A stretch of DNA of 64,000 nucleotides from Neobacillus sp. PS2-9 (GCF_030915525.1 NZ_CP133269.1:2205001-2269000); one strand, 5' to 3'; counted from the first letter of the stretch, positions 53,741 through 64,000 are shown. The notes: a model not told the origin generated them from the sequence alone. Numbers and translations: made by a program.

Positions 53741-54970
53741 ATGAGTGAAATTATTAATAATCGTGAACAACTAATGACTAAAAATACAGACCGTCTTACC
53801 ATATTAAAAGGCATCTTCCAAGATCTTCATAACGGAAGAAATTTAGATGAAGTAAAAGCTCATTTTGATGCATTGATTGGGAAAATTACAGTGGATGAAA
53901 TCACACAGCTCCAGCATGAGTTTTCAGAGGACGGAAGTATTCCGAAAGATGAGTTACAGCGTATCTATCAGGAACATAGTGTCATTTTTCAAGGATCAAT
54001 AGAAAGGGAAAAAAATTTGGAAAAGCCAGAGGGTGCACCAGGGCATCCGGTTCATACGTTTAAACTGGAAAATAGAGAAATTGAAAAGCTGCTTCAACAA
54101 CAGGTACAGGTCCATGTGGATGAGTTTGCGAAAGACGACTCTTCCGAAAATATTTTCCATCTTCTGCAGGATATTAATCTCTTACTTGACATTGATAAAC
54201 ACTACAGTCGTAAAGAGAACTTACTATTTCCTTATTTAGAAAAGTACGGAATCTTTGGGCCAACTACCAATATGTGGAGAATTGATGACTTTATTCGCGA
54301 TGCTATAAAAGAAGCAAAACAAAAATTAGCCAGCTATCAAGGTGAAAGGCAGGAGGTCCTTGGGGTCCTGGATTTTGTCATTCAGGAAGTATCTGGAATG
54401 ATATACAAAGAAGAAAACATCCTTTTTCCAATGGCTTTGAAAAATTTATCTGAGGATGAGTGGATAAAAATTGCTCATGAAAGTGATGAGATTGGATTCT
54501 GTTTATCAGGCCCTGAGGAAGAATGGAAGCCAGAGAGAAAAGCTTTAGCTGAGAATGCTATAACCGAAGGATATATAAAGATGGAAACTGGATTTTTATC
54601 TTTAAAGCAATTAGAACTGCTATTAAACCACCTACCGGTTGATATTACTTTTATTGATCATGAGGATGTAGTTCGTTATTTTTCCCACGGAAAAGAAAGA
54701 ATTTTCGCCCGTACAAAAGCAGTTATTGGACGTACGGTTCAGAATTGCCATCCGCCACGGAGCGTTCATGTAGTAGAAGAATTATTGGCAGATTTTAAAG
54801 CTGGGAAAAAAGACAGTGAGGATTTTTGGATTAAGTTCCGAGATAAATATGTATATATTCGTTATTTTGCTGTTCGGGATGAGAAAGGAAACTATATTGG
54901 TACACTAGAATTTACACAGAATATTGATCCGATAAAAGCTATTGAAGGTGAAAAGAGAATTCTCTCCTAA
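53741..54970 (+). CDS. DUF438/hemerythrin/PAS protein
   Basis: 409 residues from the ATG at 53741 (GAAGGAGAG before it). DUF438 at about 10-85, hemerythrin-like four-helix domain about 90-240 with HVDEF, HYSRKENLLFPYLE and KEENILFPMALKN iron-ligand motifs, and a PAS-type domain at about 295-405 (FIDHEDVVRYFSHGKERIFART). Such proteins are linked to sensing of oxygen, NO or iron. Single gene with its own terminator. Confidence 0.9.
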   Translation: MSEIINNREQLMTKNTDRLTILKGIFQDLHNGRNLDEVKAHFDALIGKITVDEITQLQHEFSEDGSIPKDELQRIYQEHSVIFQGSIEREKNLEKPEGAPGHPVHTFKLENREIEKLLQQQVQVHVDEFAKDDSSENIFHLLQDINLLLDIDKHYSRKENLLFPYLEKYGIFGPTTNMWRIDDFIRDAIKEAKQKLASYQGERQEVLGVLDFVIQEVSGMIYKEENILFPMALKNLSEDEWIKIAHESDEIGFCLSGPEEEWKPERKALAENAITEGYIKMETGFLSLKQLELLLNHLPVDITFIDHEDVVRYFSHGKERIFARTKAVIGRTVQNCHPPRSVHVVEELLADFKAGKKDSEDFWIKFRDKYVYIRYFAVRDEKGNYIGTLEFTQNIDPIKAIEGEKRILS

Positions 54971-54989
54971 AAAGCAATAAATTATGAAA

Positions 54990-55034
54990 GGTAAAAAAGG
55001 TCTCATCAGCTAATGATGGGACTTTTTACCTTTT
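54990..55034 (+). terminator. terminator after the hemerythrin gene
   Basis: Stem GGTAAAAAAGGTCTCATCA/TGATGGGACTTTTTACC followed by TTTT. Confidence 0.8.
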
Positions 55035-55146
55035 AATATGTTATTTTGGTGAAAAATACAATTCTCACTTGAAGTGTAACTTTATTCCTGTTTTTAGCGA
55101 CTATAGTGCTGATAACAAAAAACATGTTAAATAAGGGGATATGAAA

Positions 55147-55839
55147 ATGGCAAACAAAAAAATATATTTTGTCATAAGCACCGCTTTACTATTTGGACTT
55201 TTAACAGGTTGTGGCACAAGTACAAAAACGAATGGTACCAATGATAGAACCAAAACGGAAAATCAAAAGAAAGAAAAAGTGACAGCAAAATTTATTCCTT
55301 CACTTGAAATAAAAGAGGATACACATGACATGACAGTCAAATATGCAGTTAAAAATATATCTGGCAAAAAACAGACACTAACCTTTACTAATGGTTTAAA
55401 GGCTGACTTTATTGTATACGATCAGAATGGAAAAAAAGTTAAACAATACTCAGATGAAGTTTCTGCAACACAAGCTACCCTAGAAATTTCATTAGATAAT
55501 AATAAAGAAGTGAAACAAAAATTTACTATATCTGATCTTCCAAATGGTCAATATAAATTGGAAGTTTTTCTGAATTCAAAAGAGGAAAAGGGAAAGACTG
55601 AGGCAGAGTTTATAGTAAAGAATTCTTTATATACGAATGGTTCGGGTCAGTATGTAGGTCAAATGGATCCACATACAATAGAAGTAAACGTTGATGGAAA
55701 TAAAACCGCCTTTCAATTATCTGATGAAGCAATCAAACAACTAACATCAATAAAAGAAGGTGACCAGATTTCATTTGTCTATTCAGAAAAGGAAAGCGGA
55801 CAAAACACAATTGAAAGGTTTTTTAAAGAGTCGAAATAA
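55147..55839 (+). CDS. BsuPI-domain lipoprotein
   Basis: 230 residues from the ATG at 55147 (AAGGGGAT 6 nt before it; ATG at 55141 is too close). Lipoprotein signal ending GLLTGCGTS. BsuPI proteinase-inhibitor-like domain at about 60-150 (VKNISGKKQTLTFTNG, YDQNGKKVKQYSDE), then a C-terminal small beta domain (VGQMDPHTIEVNVDG). Probably an extracellular, membrane-anchored protein; binding partner unknown. Confidence 0.85.
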   Translation: MANKKIYFVISTALLFGLLTGCGTSTKTNGTNDRTKTENQKKEKVTAKFIPSLEIKEDTHDMTVKYAVKNISGKKQTLTFTNGLKADFIVYDQNGKKVKQYSDEVSATQATLEISLDNNKEVKQKFTISDLPNGQYKLEVFLNSKEEKGKTEAEFIVKNSLYTNGSGQYVGQMDPHTIEVNVDGNKTAFQLSDEAIKQLTSIKEGDQISFVYSEKESGQNTIERFFKESK

Positions 55840-55843
55840 AAAC

Positions 55844-55898
55844 TTAAACCTGCCAGGCCACCTGTTAGTAATAGGGGTACATGGTAGGTTTTTTTATT
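55844..55898 (+). terminator. terminator after the BsuPI gene
   Basis: Outer stem AACCTGCCA/TGGTAGGTT with an inner CACCTGTTA/TAATAGGGGT-like pairing, followed by TTTTTATTTTT. Confidence 0.6.
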
Positions 55899-55902
55899 TT
55901 TA

Positions 55903-56084
55903 GGCTCTGTTAAACTAGTCTGTTGATTTCCGCTCCAGGCACTTCGCTTTCCGTGGGTGTTTCGGCGAGCCTCCTCGGCGCTAGCGCCTGCGGGGTCTCC
56001 CCTGAACCATACTCCCACAGGAGTCTTCGTGCCTTCCGCTCCAATCAACAGGTTTGAAAATCAACAATGTTCTTTAACATAGCC
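55903..56084 (-). repeat. 182-bp inverted-end repeat, copy D (inverted)
   Basis: Same element in the opposite orientation. Plus-strand ends are GGCTCTGTTAAA and CTTTAACATAGCC. GGCGC-TA-GCGCC hairpin is perfect. The arm near 55935-55950 differs from copies B and C (CACTTCGCTTTCCGTGG), so copies are not recent clones. Confidence 0.9.
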
Positions 56085-56189
56085 TATTTTTAAAACAGTT
56101 GCTCTCTTGAAACGAATATAATCCTCTAGTGTTTAATAGGATTACTATATATAGGTATAGTCTACTTTTTTGTTAAAAAGGAGGGTGAC

Positions 56190-56912
56190 ATGATTAAGGT
56201 AAGAAATCTGGTAAAGTCTTTTGGTTCACAAACTGTTCTAACTGATATTAATTTGTCCGTTTCTGAAAAAGAGGTTGTTGTCATTATTGGTGCGAGTGGT
56301 TCTGGTAAAAGCACTTTACTTCGCTGCATTAATTTCCTTGAAATATATGATCAGGGAGAAATCACATTAAATGGAGAAATAATTCAACCAACTAGCAACA
56401 ACCTGAACAAAATTCGTGAAGATGTCGGAATGGTATTTCAACATTTTAATCTTTTTCCACACATGACTGTGTTAGAGAATGTGATGGAAGCCCCTGTGCA
56501 TGTAAAAGGGATGGACAAGACTCAAGCAAAACAAAAAGCGTTAGTATTACTTGAAAAAGTAGGATTATATGACAAAGCTTCAGCCTATCCAAAAAATCTT
56601 TCAGGTGGTCAAAAGCAACGCGTAGCTATTGCGCGTGCACTTGCCATGGAACCGCGAATCATGCTGTTTGATGAGCCGACATCTGCACTTGATCCGGAAC
56701 TTGTGGGAGAAGTTCTTCAGGTAATGAAGCGGCTGGCAAAAGAGGGAATGACGATGGTTGTGGTTACACATGAAATGGGATTTGCACGAGAAGTAGCAGA
56801 TCGTGTTGTCTTTATGGGGGAGGGGGAAATTCTCGAAGAAGCACCGCCGAACGAATTTTTCGTCAATCCCCAGCATGCGAAAGCCAAGCAATTTTTAAAT
56901 AGTATACTTTAA
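56190..56912 (+). CDS. polar amino-acid ABC transporter ATPase
   Basis: 240 residues; AAAGGAGGGTGAC before the [12 protein letters not shown] Walker [18 protein letters not shown]-loop, LSGGQKQR signature, [12 protein letters not shown]alker B. Typical GlnQ/TcyC length and motifs. First of three genes for one importer; 17 nt before the binding protein gene. Confidence 0.94.
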   Translation: MIKVRNLVKSFGSQTVLTDINLSVSEKEVVVIIGASGSGKSTLLRCINFLEIYDQGEITLNGEIIQPTSNNLNKIREDVGMVFQHFNLFPHMTVLENVMEAPVHVKGMDKTQAKQKALVLLEKVGLYDKASAYPKNLSGGQKQRVAIARALAMEPRIMLFDEPTSALDPELVGEVLQVMKRLAKEGMTMVVVTHEMGFAREVADRVVFMGEGEILEEAPPNEFFVNPQHAKAKQFLNSIL

Positions 56913-56929
56913 AAGATGGAGGGATTTTG

Positions 56930-57709
56930 TTGAAAAAAAGTTGGATGATTGGATTGATTGTTTCTCTGTTTTTTGTGTCTGTTATGTTGACGGCTTGTGG
57001 TAGTTCAGAGAAAAGCAGTGGCAACGAGAAAAAAGAATTTCGTTATGCAATGAGCGGATTGTATAAGCCATTTAATTTTAAGGAGAATGGTAAATTAGTA
57101 GGGTTTGATGTGGAGGTTGGAGAAGCCCTTGCAGAAAAAATGGGAATGAAGGCAGTAGCGGTTACAAACCCTTGGGAAACACTTATTCAAGGATTACAGG
57201 CAAAGAAATTTGATGCCATTCTTGCCAGTATGACTGTGACGGAAGAACGTAAAAAATCAGTAAACTTTACAGATACCTACTATCGTTCAGGTGCACAGAT
57301 CTTTGTTGCAGCAGACAATCAGACCATTAAATCAGTTGCTGACTTAAAAGGGAAAAAAATTGGAGTTGTTAAGGCAAGTACGTATAAAGAACTGGCATTA
57401 CAAAATACAGATCAAGGTAACATTGTTGAATATGACAGTGATATCACAGCGCTAATGGATCTTCCAACTGGAAGACTGGATGCGGTTATTACTGATCAAA
57501 TGGTGGGGCTACCAATCATCAAAGACGGTGCAATCAAGATTAAGGATGTAGGTGAGCCACTTTCACACGATGACCAGGCAATAGCGGTCCGAAAAGAGGA
57601 TAAAGAACTGCTTGATAAATTAAACAAAGCCCTTGCTGAAATAATTAAGGACGGAACCTATGAAAAAATTAGTAACAAATGGTTTGGTCGCAGTATTTTA
57701 GGAGAATAG
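56930..57709 (+). CDS. polar amino-acid ABC transporter binding lipoprotein
   Basis: 259 residues from the second of two adjacent TTG codons (56930), 6 nt after GGAGGG. Lipobox MLTACGSS. Family 3 solute-binding fold (GLYKPFNFKENGKLVGFDVEV, SMTVTEERKKSVNFTDTYY). The substrate is a polar amino acid; which one cannot be told from sequence. Confidence 0.92.
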   Translation: MKKSWMIGLIVSLFFVSVMLTACGSSEKSSGNEKKEFRYAMSGLYKPFNFKENGKLVGFDVEVGEALAEKMGMKAVAVTNPWETLIQGLQAKKFDAILASMTVTEERKKSVNFTDTYYRSGAQIFVAADNQTIKSVADLKGKKIGVVKASTYKELALQNTDQGNIVEYDSDITALMDLPTGRLDAVITDQMVGLPIIKDGAIKIKDVGEPLSHDDQAIAVRKEDKELLDKLNKALAEIIKDGTYEKISNKWFGRSILGE

Positions 57710-57768
57710 GAGTTCCTAAGGGTGTCAAGTATGGGTGTCAGAAACCCTACTGATTAAATAAAGAGAGG

Positions 57769-58434
57769 GTGTTAATCATCGTTCAAATCTTCCTGGACAC
57801 CTATGATGTATTTATTTCTGCGGCACTACTAACCTTAAGGTTAACCATTACATCACTAATCATTGGGTGTCTTATTGGGCTCATTGTTGCTTTCTTAAGA
57901 ATTTCTTCAAATAAATGGCTTAATAAATTAGCAACTATTTATATTGGTCTTATTAGAGGAACACCGTTAATTGTCCAAATTGCCATTCTGTATTTTGGAA
58001 TTGCATCTGTTGTTACCTTCTCGCAGTTCTGGGCAGGTGCTATCGCTTTAGCCATCCATAATGGAGCATACATTGCAGAGATTTTTCGAGGTTCAATCCA
58101 ATCCATAGACAAGGGGCAAATGGAAGCAGCTCGTTCACTTGGAATGACCTATCCACTTGCGATGAGAAGAATTATTTTACCACAGGCTTTTAAATTTTCC
58201 ATTCCTCCATTGGGAAATCAATTTATTATTGGATTAAAGGATTCCTCCCTAGTTGCCTATGTGGGAATGTCGGATTTATGGGGTTCGGGTTTAAGTGAAG
58301 CAGCCTCGAATTATCGCCAACTAGATACTTACATGGTGGTTGGTATCTATTATTTAGTCCTTGTTTTGATATTTTCTTACTTGCTAAGGAAATTAGAGAG
58401 ACGAATGGATATCGACTCAAAAGAGGCAGCATAG
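57769..58434 (+). CDS. polar amino-acid ABC transporter permease
   Basis: 221 residues; HisM/GlnP type with four to five helices and EAA loop MEAARSLGMTYPLAMRRIILPQAF. GTG at 57769 is next to its AGAGAGG site, so the true start may be a little different. Follows the binding protein by 59 nt. With the two genes before it, it makes a complete importer. Confidence 0.88.
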   Translation: MLIIVQIFLDTYDVFISAALLTLRLTITSLIIGCLIGLIVAFLRISSNKWLNKLATIYIGLIRGTPLIVQIAILYFGIASVVTFSQFWAGAIALAIHNGAYIAEIFRGSIQSIDKGQMEAARSLGMTYPLAMRRIILPQAFKFSIPPLGNQFIIGLKDSSLVAYVGMSDLWGSGLSEAASNYRQLDTYMVVGIYYLVLVLIFSYLLRKLERRMDIDSKEAA

Positions 58435-58442
58435 ATAACATA

Positions 58443-58478
58443 AGGGTCAGAAACCAATTATGGTCTGACCCTTTTATT
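58443..58478 (+). terminator. terminator after the amino-acid importer
   Basis: Stem GGGTCAG/CTGACCC with inner ACCA/TGGT, then TTTTATTAT. Confidence 0.8.
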
Positions 58479-58590
58479 ATATAAATTATAGAATTATCAG
58501 AAAGATAGGATGAAAGACATGTTTAAAGTGGATATAAAAAGTAGGAAAGGCCTATTCTTATGGAAATGTAGGAGATGAGATAATAGCTTT

Positions 58591-58605
58591 AAGTAAGCGT
58601 TTTCT
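58591..58605 (+). promoter_or_regulatory. cre-like site upstream of the amylopullulanase gene
   Basis: AAGTAAGCGTTTTCT fits the cre consensus WTGNNANCGNNNNCW except for one base. CcpA would repress here in glucose. Confidence 0.5.
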
Positions 58606-58617
58606 AAACTTGTTTGT

Positions 58618-58629
58618 GCAAACGTTTGC
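58618..58629 (+). promoter_or_regulatory. palindromic LacI-family operator (MalR/CcpA type)
   Basis: Perfect palindrome GCAAACGTTTGC, 33 bp before the start codon; also one mismatch from cre. Typical of maltodextrin-controlled genes in Firmicutes. Confidence 0.65.
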
Positions 58630-58662
58630 TCTAATAAACATATAGCTAGGGGAGGAAAAAGA

Positions 58663-61600
58663 ATGAAAGGTAAATCACGGAAGTTATTCAGTTACTTAGC
58701 ACTTATAATGTTAATTGTGCAAACGATTGCAGGAACGGCGTTATTTCATCCGTCACCAACAAAGGCGGAAGGAAAAGTAGTAACGCTAGTCGGTAACCTA
58801 CAAGATGAATTGGGTGGTTCAGGTGAATGGAACCCAGCTGATCCTGCAACACAAATGAAGCAACAGGAGAATGGGAAGTATAAACTAACCGGAACACTTC
58901 CTGCAGGAAGCTATGAATATAAAGTAGCCATTAATGGTTCATGGGATGAAAACTATGGAGTGGATGGTACTCCTGGGGGGGATAACTATAAGTTTACATT
59001 AGATAAGGAAACACAGGTTACTTTTATTTATGATGATAGTACCCATCGTGTAACCCTACCAATCGAATTGCCGGATAGTGAAAAACCTAGAATAGTAGGC
59101 GATATACAGCCTGAGCTAAATGCAGGTGGAGAGTGGTCACCTAATGAGTCAACTGCCATTTTACAAGATGAGGACCATGACAATGTATACACCTATACAG
59201 CTCAAGTTCCAAAGGGGAAGCATGAATTTAAGGTTGTACTAGGGAACAACTGGAGTGCGCCTGCCTATCCAGAGAATAACTTTGTGTTAAATGTCCTAAA
59301 AGATGCAACGGTTACGTTCTTTTACAACCATGATACAAACGAAGTTTACACTGATTATGATCCTGGTTTACCTGATGGCAGTGTCCAAGGGGACAAGCTT
59401 TTTCACAACACATGGGATTCGGCTTTCCGATCACCATTTGGTGCAGTAAAAGCGGGAGAAACAGTCAAGCTCCGTCTTCAAGCAAAGAAGGGTGACTTAA
59501 CTGGTGCTAAAGTCCAGCTAAAAAACTACAATACTGGTAATACGGTAATGGTAGATATGGAATATGCCGGTTGGATGGATCAAAAGGGTAAAGAGGTTGA
59601 GTTTTGGGAAGCAGACGTTAAACCAGATGTTAAAGGGGTTTATGGATATAAGTTTATTGCTCGAGACGGTGAAGGACAAAAAGAATACGGCGAAGACGTT
59701 CAGGAAGGTGGAAAAGGTACGGCTTCTGATTCAAATGCATCTTTATTCCAACTCACCGTATATGACCCTTCTTTTAAAACACCAGATTGGATGAAGGAAG
59801 CGGTTGTATATCAGATTTTTCCAGACCGCTTTAACAATGGGAACAAAAAGAATGATGAAGCAAAGAAAAATGCCCGCGGTGATGAACCGATTGAGCATAA
59901 ACAGTGGAATGACTTGCCTGATAATCCTCGTCTAGAAGGGACAGAAGGGTATAAAGGAGATGCCATTTTCTCTAATGATTTCTTCGGTGGAGATATTGCT
60001 GGAATTCAAAAGAAATTGGATTATATCCAGTCATTAGGCGTAAACACACTTTATTTAAATCCAATTGCAGAAGCTGCATCGAACCATAAATATGATGCTG
60101 CGGACTACAAGAATGTTGACCCAATGTTTGGTTCACCTGAAGAATTTAAAGCCTTTACGAAAGAATTAAAGAAACGGAAAATGCACTTGATTTTAGATGG
60201 AGTGTTTAACCATGTAGGGGACGATTCCATTTATTTTGATCGTTACAGTAAATACCCAACAGTTGGTGCTTATGAGTACTGGGCAGCTATCTATGATCTT
60301 GTAAATAAAGGAATATCAGAAGCTGAGGCAAAAAAGCAAGTAAAAGATAAATTTATCGCTGAAGGACAAACGTTTAGTCCATACGGCTTCGAAAATTGGT
60401 TTAACATTCAAAATGAAAAAGTTGATGGCGTATATAAATATCAGTGCTGGTGGGGTTACGATTCCCTTCCAGAAATCAAATCAGTGCCTGGTGAAGCTGT
60501 CGACTATTCATCCGAACTCAATAACAAGTCATTTGCGGATTATATTATGTATGATGAAGATTCAGTGGCAAAGTCATGGATTAAAAACGGTTCTTCAGGT
60601 TGGCGATTAGATGTGGCAAATGAAGTTGATCCTGAGTTTTGGCGTGAATTTCGTAAAGAACTGAAAACAGGAAAAAAAGACGACCCACTAATTCTCGGTG
60701 AAATTTGGGATGATGCTTCAGAATATTTTCTTGGTGACTTATATGATTCGGTTATGAATTACCGTTTCCGCGGTGCGATGATTGATTATTTAAAGTCAGG
60801 AAATGCGGAAGGAGCAGAAAATCAGCTCAATGCTGTCTTTGAGGACTATCCTAAGGAAGCATTTTATTCCCTTATGAATTTGATGGGCTCACATGATACA
60901 GCTCGTGCAGCGTTTGTTCTGGGAAATGGTACAGACTCGTATGAGAGAGCGGAGTTTGATAATAATTATAATCCTGAACTAGGAATTCAGCGTTTAAAGC
61001 TCGCTTCTATTCTACAAATGGGTTATGCAGGTGCACCAACGATTTACTATGGCGATGAAGCTGGTGTCACAGGTTCAAAAGACCCTGATGACCGCAGAAC
61101 CTATCCATGGGGTAATGAAAACAAAGATTTAATCAAACATTATCAAACAATTGGAAAAGTAAGAAATGACTTTCATGATTTATTTAGCTATGGTGATTTA
61201 AATCATCTGTATGCTAAGGGAGATGTGCTTGCTTTTTCTCGTTCAGATAAAAAGAATGTTGCTATAGTTCTAACAAATCGTGGTAAAGAAGATAAAACGG
61301 TTGAATTGAATGTTGAGGATTTATTGATTAATGGTATTAAGTTTACAGATCAATTAGATAAAAAATACACAATTGTAACCAAAGAAGGAAAGTTAAGTGT
61401 GACAATTCCTGCTATGAGCGGACGAATGCTTATATCCGATAAAGGGCAGAACCTAAAACGTCCAGCTTTGGTAACAGGCTTAACTGTAGCAGAAGGAAGT
61501 CATACCGCGACACTTAAATGGAATGGCGATGCAAAAAAATATGCCATTTACCAATCAACAATCTCCGGAGCTTTTTATCAAAAAGTAAAAGAAACTACTA

Positions 61601-63006
61601 ATACTACAATATCAATTGACGGTTTAGACAATGGCCGAAAATATTATTTTGCAGTTGTTGCACTTGATAAAAACGGAAATGAATCTGAAAAGGTAGAGAC
61701 AAAGGAAGCTGTTATTCCACATGTATCGCTAACTTCTGATAATTATAAGATTGATCATGTGACAGCTTTAGAACCAGGAATTATTGATCTCTCCAAGCCT
61801 GAAACGGTTACTGCCAATATTTTTGTAAAAGGTGAAACTGAGGTAGAACAAATGGAAGGCTTGCAAGCAAAGCTTGAAGTTAAACAGCCAGGAAGTGAAA
61901 AGTGGACCTCAATTAAGGCTGGATACGTAAATCAGCAGGAAACATCAAATGTATTTAGTACCAACTTCCTGCCATTTAATGTAGGAACTTATGAATATCG
62001 TTTTGCTTTCTCGAATGATTTAGCTCGTAGTTGGGTAACAAGCGAAACAAAGTCAGTTAGCTTTACAAAAGGAGACGATACAACAGCACCTGCAGAAAAA
62101 TTGACACTTGAACAGCCTCAACAGGAATCTGGTCAGGTCAACCTTTCCTGGAAGGTTGAGGGTGCAAATGACCCATATATGGTAACGATTGTCCGTGATG
62201 GTGAAATGATTGATCAGTTATTGGATCTATCAAAAAACTCATTTAGAGATATTAATGTGACCAACGGAAAAACGTATACGTACGAAGTTCAGATATATGA
62301 TAAGGCAGGAAATATGGTAAAATCCAACGCTGTTACTATCACACCTGAACTAGTTACAGTAAAAGTAACGTTTAAAGTAAATGCACCAGCCTATACTCCA
62401 CAAGGTATCTACATTACAATGCCAGGAAGTAAAAACGGTTGGAATACTGGCGCATGGCAGATGACTCGTGCTGGAGCGGTTACTAATGATTATGAATATA
62501 CGGTGGAAGCACAAGAAGGAGAAGTTCTTACTTACAAATATGTGAAAAATGGTACGTGGGATCAAGAGGGGTTACCGGACCATACTGCAGCAACCCCAAC
62601 TGATGATGACGTCAGTTATTATGGCTATGGGGCACAAGGTACTGACCTTTCAGTTGTGGTGACTAACCAAGGCGGTAACCAAATGGTGGTACAAGATAGA
62701 ATCATTCGCTGGATTGACCTTCCAGTGGTGGTTACATCCCATACAGATGGGCAGACGGTATCAACTGATAGTATTACTTTACAAGGAAATGCCATTAAGG
62801 AAGGTGTCCTAACAATTAATGGAGAGCCTGTTACCATCAATAGTGATATGACTTTTTCCCATTCTATTAAACTAAATGCTGGTGAAAATAAGTTAAGCAT
62901 TCATATCGAACCATCAGAAGATAGTAAGACAGCAAACTTTAAAAATGATGGCGGTGCAAGTTCTAAAGCGACTAAAACAATTAATTTTACGATTAATAAG
63001 AAATAA
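58663..63006 (+). CDS. apu: secreted amylopullulanase (GH13) with starch-binding modules
   Basis: 1447 residues; GGGGAGGAAA before the ATG. Signal peptide (cleaved near KAEG, residue 36). Two related N-terminal X25-like modules (about 38-135 and 138-230), a CBM34-like module (about 245-365), GH13 barrel (about 375-830) with nucleophile Asp650 (WRLDVANEV), acid/base Glu680 (GEIWDD) and Asp745 (GSHDTA). Then FnIII-like modules (about 935-1210), a CBM20-like starch-binding domain (about 1225-1330) and a terminal domain. Degrades pullulan and starch outside the cell. No LPxTG anchor. Operators upstream suggest control by MalR/CcpA. Confidence 0.93.
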   Translation: MKGKSRKLFSYLALIMLIVQTIAGTALFHPSPTKAEGKVVTLVGNLQDELGGSGEWNPADPATQMKQQENGKYKLTGTLPAGSYEYKVAINGSWDENYGVDGTPGGDNYKFTLDKETQVTFIYDDSTHRVTLPIELPDSEKPRIVGDIQPELNAGGEWSPNESTAILQDEDHDNVYTYTAQVPKGKHEFKVVLGNNWSAPAYPENNFVLNVLKDATVTFFYNHDTNEVYTDYDPGLPDGSVQGDKLFHNTWDSAFRSPFGAVKAGETVKLRLQAKKGDLTGAKVQLKNYNTGNTVMVDMEYAGWMDQKGKEVEFWEADVKPDVKGVYGYKFIARDGEGQKEYGEDVQEGGKGTASDSNASLFQLTVYDPSFKTPDWMKEAVVYQIFPDRFNNGNKKNDEAKKNARGDEPIEHKQWNDLPDNPRLEGTEGYKGDAIFSNDFFGGDIAGIQKKLDYIQSLGVNTLYLNPIAEAASNHKYDAADYKNVDPMFGSPEEFKAFTKELKKRKMHLILDGVFNHVGDDSIYFDRYSKYPTVGAYEYWAAIYDLVNKGISEAEAKKQVKDKFIAEGQTFSPYGFENWFNIQNEKVDGVYKYQCWWGYDSLPEIKSVPGEAVDYSSELNNKSFADYIMYDEDSVAKSWIKNGSSGWRLDVANEVDPEFWREFRKELKTGKKDDPLILGEIWDDASEYFLGDLYDSVMNYRFRGAMIDYLKSGNAEGAENQLNAVFEDYPKEAFYSLMNLMGSHDTARAAFVLGNGTDSYERAEFDNNYNPELGIQRLKLASILQMGYAGAPTIYYGDEAGVTGSKDPDDRRTYPWGNENKDLIKHYQTIGKVRNDFHDLFSYGDLNHLYAKGDVLAFSRSDKKNVAIVLTNRGKEDKTVELNVEDLLINGIKFTDQLDKKYTIVTKEGKLSVTIPAMSGRMLISDKGQNLKRPALVTGLTVAEGSHTATLKWNGDAKKYAIYQSTISGAFYQKVKETTNTTISIDGLDNGRKYYFAVVALDKNGNESEKVETKEAVIPHVSLTSDNYKIDHVTALEPGIIDLSKPETVTANIFVKGETEVEQMEGLQAKLEVKQPGSEKWTSIKAGYVNQQETSNVFSTNFLPFNVGTYEYRFAFSNDLARSWVTSETKSVSFTKGDDTTAPAEKLTLEQPQQESGQVNLSWKVEGANDPYMVTIVRDGEMIDQLLDLSKNSFRDINVTNGKTYTYEVQIYDKAGNMVKSNAVTITPELVTVKVTFKVNAPAYTPQGIYITMPGSKNGWNTGAWQMTRAGAVTNDYEYTVEAQEGEVLTYKYVKNGTWDQEGLPDHTAATPTDDDVSYYGYGAQGTDLSVVVTNQGGNQMVVQDRIIRWIDLPVVVTSHTDGQTVSTDSITLQGNAIKEGVLTINGEPVTINSDMTFSHSIKLNAGENKLSIHIEPSEDSKTANFKNDGGASSKATKTINFTINKK

Positions 63007-63008
63007 TA

Positions 63009-63048
63009 GAAGGCCTCTTTCCTAGAAATAGGAAAGAGGCCTTTTCCT
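63009..63048 (+). terminator. terminator after the amylopullulanase gene
   Basis: Stem AAGGCCTCTTTCCTA/TAGGAAAGAGGCCTT, loop GAAA, then TTCC. Confidence 0.85.
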
Positions 63049-63176
63049 ACTATTAATTATATTCTTCATCCCTATTAGAATTGGAAAATATTATATATTG
63101 AACAGAAAAGGGGTGGATGATATTATAAGAAAGTTCCTCACGAAACGGCCAAACATAATCAGCGAAAAATTATGTA

Positions 63177-63205
63177 TTGACTTGGTGAAATGGATGTAAT
63201 AAAAT
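63177..63205 (+). promoter_or_regulatory. rRNA operon promoter
   Basis: TTGACT, 17-bp spacer, TAAAAT about 125 bp before the 16S start. The gap 63049-63331 otherwise holds only the rRNA leader (AAACTAAACAAACAAAAACG region). Confidence 0.65.
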
Positions 63206-63331
63206 TATATTTATCGCTTCTTAGACAAGCGGGAATTGTCCTTTGAAAACTAAACAAACAAAAACGTCAACAAACAAAAATTATTAGTTTCTTATGAAAC
63301 TAAGCCAACGTAACAAAATGAGCTAATCAAC

Positions 63332-64000
<669 letters not shown>

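Overview
The window reads as one stretch of a low-GC Gram-positive spore-former of the family Bacillaceae. Evidence: Shine-Dalgarno sequences of the AAGGAGG type, frequent TTG and GTG starts, ccpN/yqfL/ppdK, a CotH spore-coat kinase gene, a LysM/GH18 spore-type glucosaminidase, and rRNA genes of Bacillus type. The 16S start fits a Neobacillus-like bacillus, but I cannot fix the genus. Both ends are ribosomal: the 3' part of a 23S gene with 5S and a tRNA cluster on the left, and the 5' part of the next 16S gene in the same direction on the right. About 60 kb of mostly plus-strand genes lies between them.

Left part (1-16 kb): rRNA and eleven complete tRNA genes, one preceded by a copied half tRNA-Thr; a repeat-rich 0.6 kb gap; an Fpg/Nei-family DNA glycosylase; the ccpN-yqfL-ppdK module for the pyruvate/PEP branch point; a 27-residue holin-like toxin with signs of an antisense antitoxin RNA; a SUV3-like RNA helicase; a LysM/GH18 hydrolase; a penicillin-binding protein (DacC type); and a HEPN-like/CBS gene split by one amber codon.

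Middle (17-40 kb): a tightly coupled operon for uptake and breakdown of an unidentified, probably phosphorylated compound (lipoprotein, two permeases, ATPase, phosphodiesterase-like enzyme, DeoR regulator, PHP phosphoesterase). Then a compact ethanolamine-utilisation locus follows: the EutW/EutV sensor-antiterminator pair, shell proteins EutS, EutL, EutM, EutN and a second BMC-H protein, EutP, reactivase EutA, ammonia-lyase EutBC, aldehyde dehydrogenase EutE and a PduL-type phosphotransacylase. It continues with a malate dehydrogenase gene and two APC-family permeases. EutV probably acts at strong terminator hairpins before eutS and eutA. No eutG, eutH or eutT lies in the window.

Right part (39-63 kb): a racemase, a DJ-1/PfpI protein, a CPBP-type membrane protein with an apparent AUU start, a divergent cotH and CotG-like pair, three two-gene sets of Dpp/Opp-like permease subunits with no ATPase or binding protein nearby, a PAS-PAS-GGDEF-EAL protein, a HAD phosphatase, a DUF438/hemerythrin protein, a BsuPI lipoprotein, a polar amino-acid ABC transporter and a 1447-residue secreted amylopullulanase.

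A repeat of about 182 bp with TTAACA-type inverted ends and many internal hairpins occurs four times (plus one fragment), always next to gene ends. The most unusual items are this repeat family, the toxin/antisense locus, the phosphoester operon, the malate dehydrogenase in the eut locus and the three orphan permease pairs.
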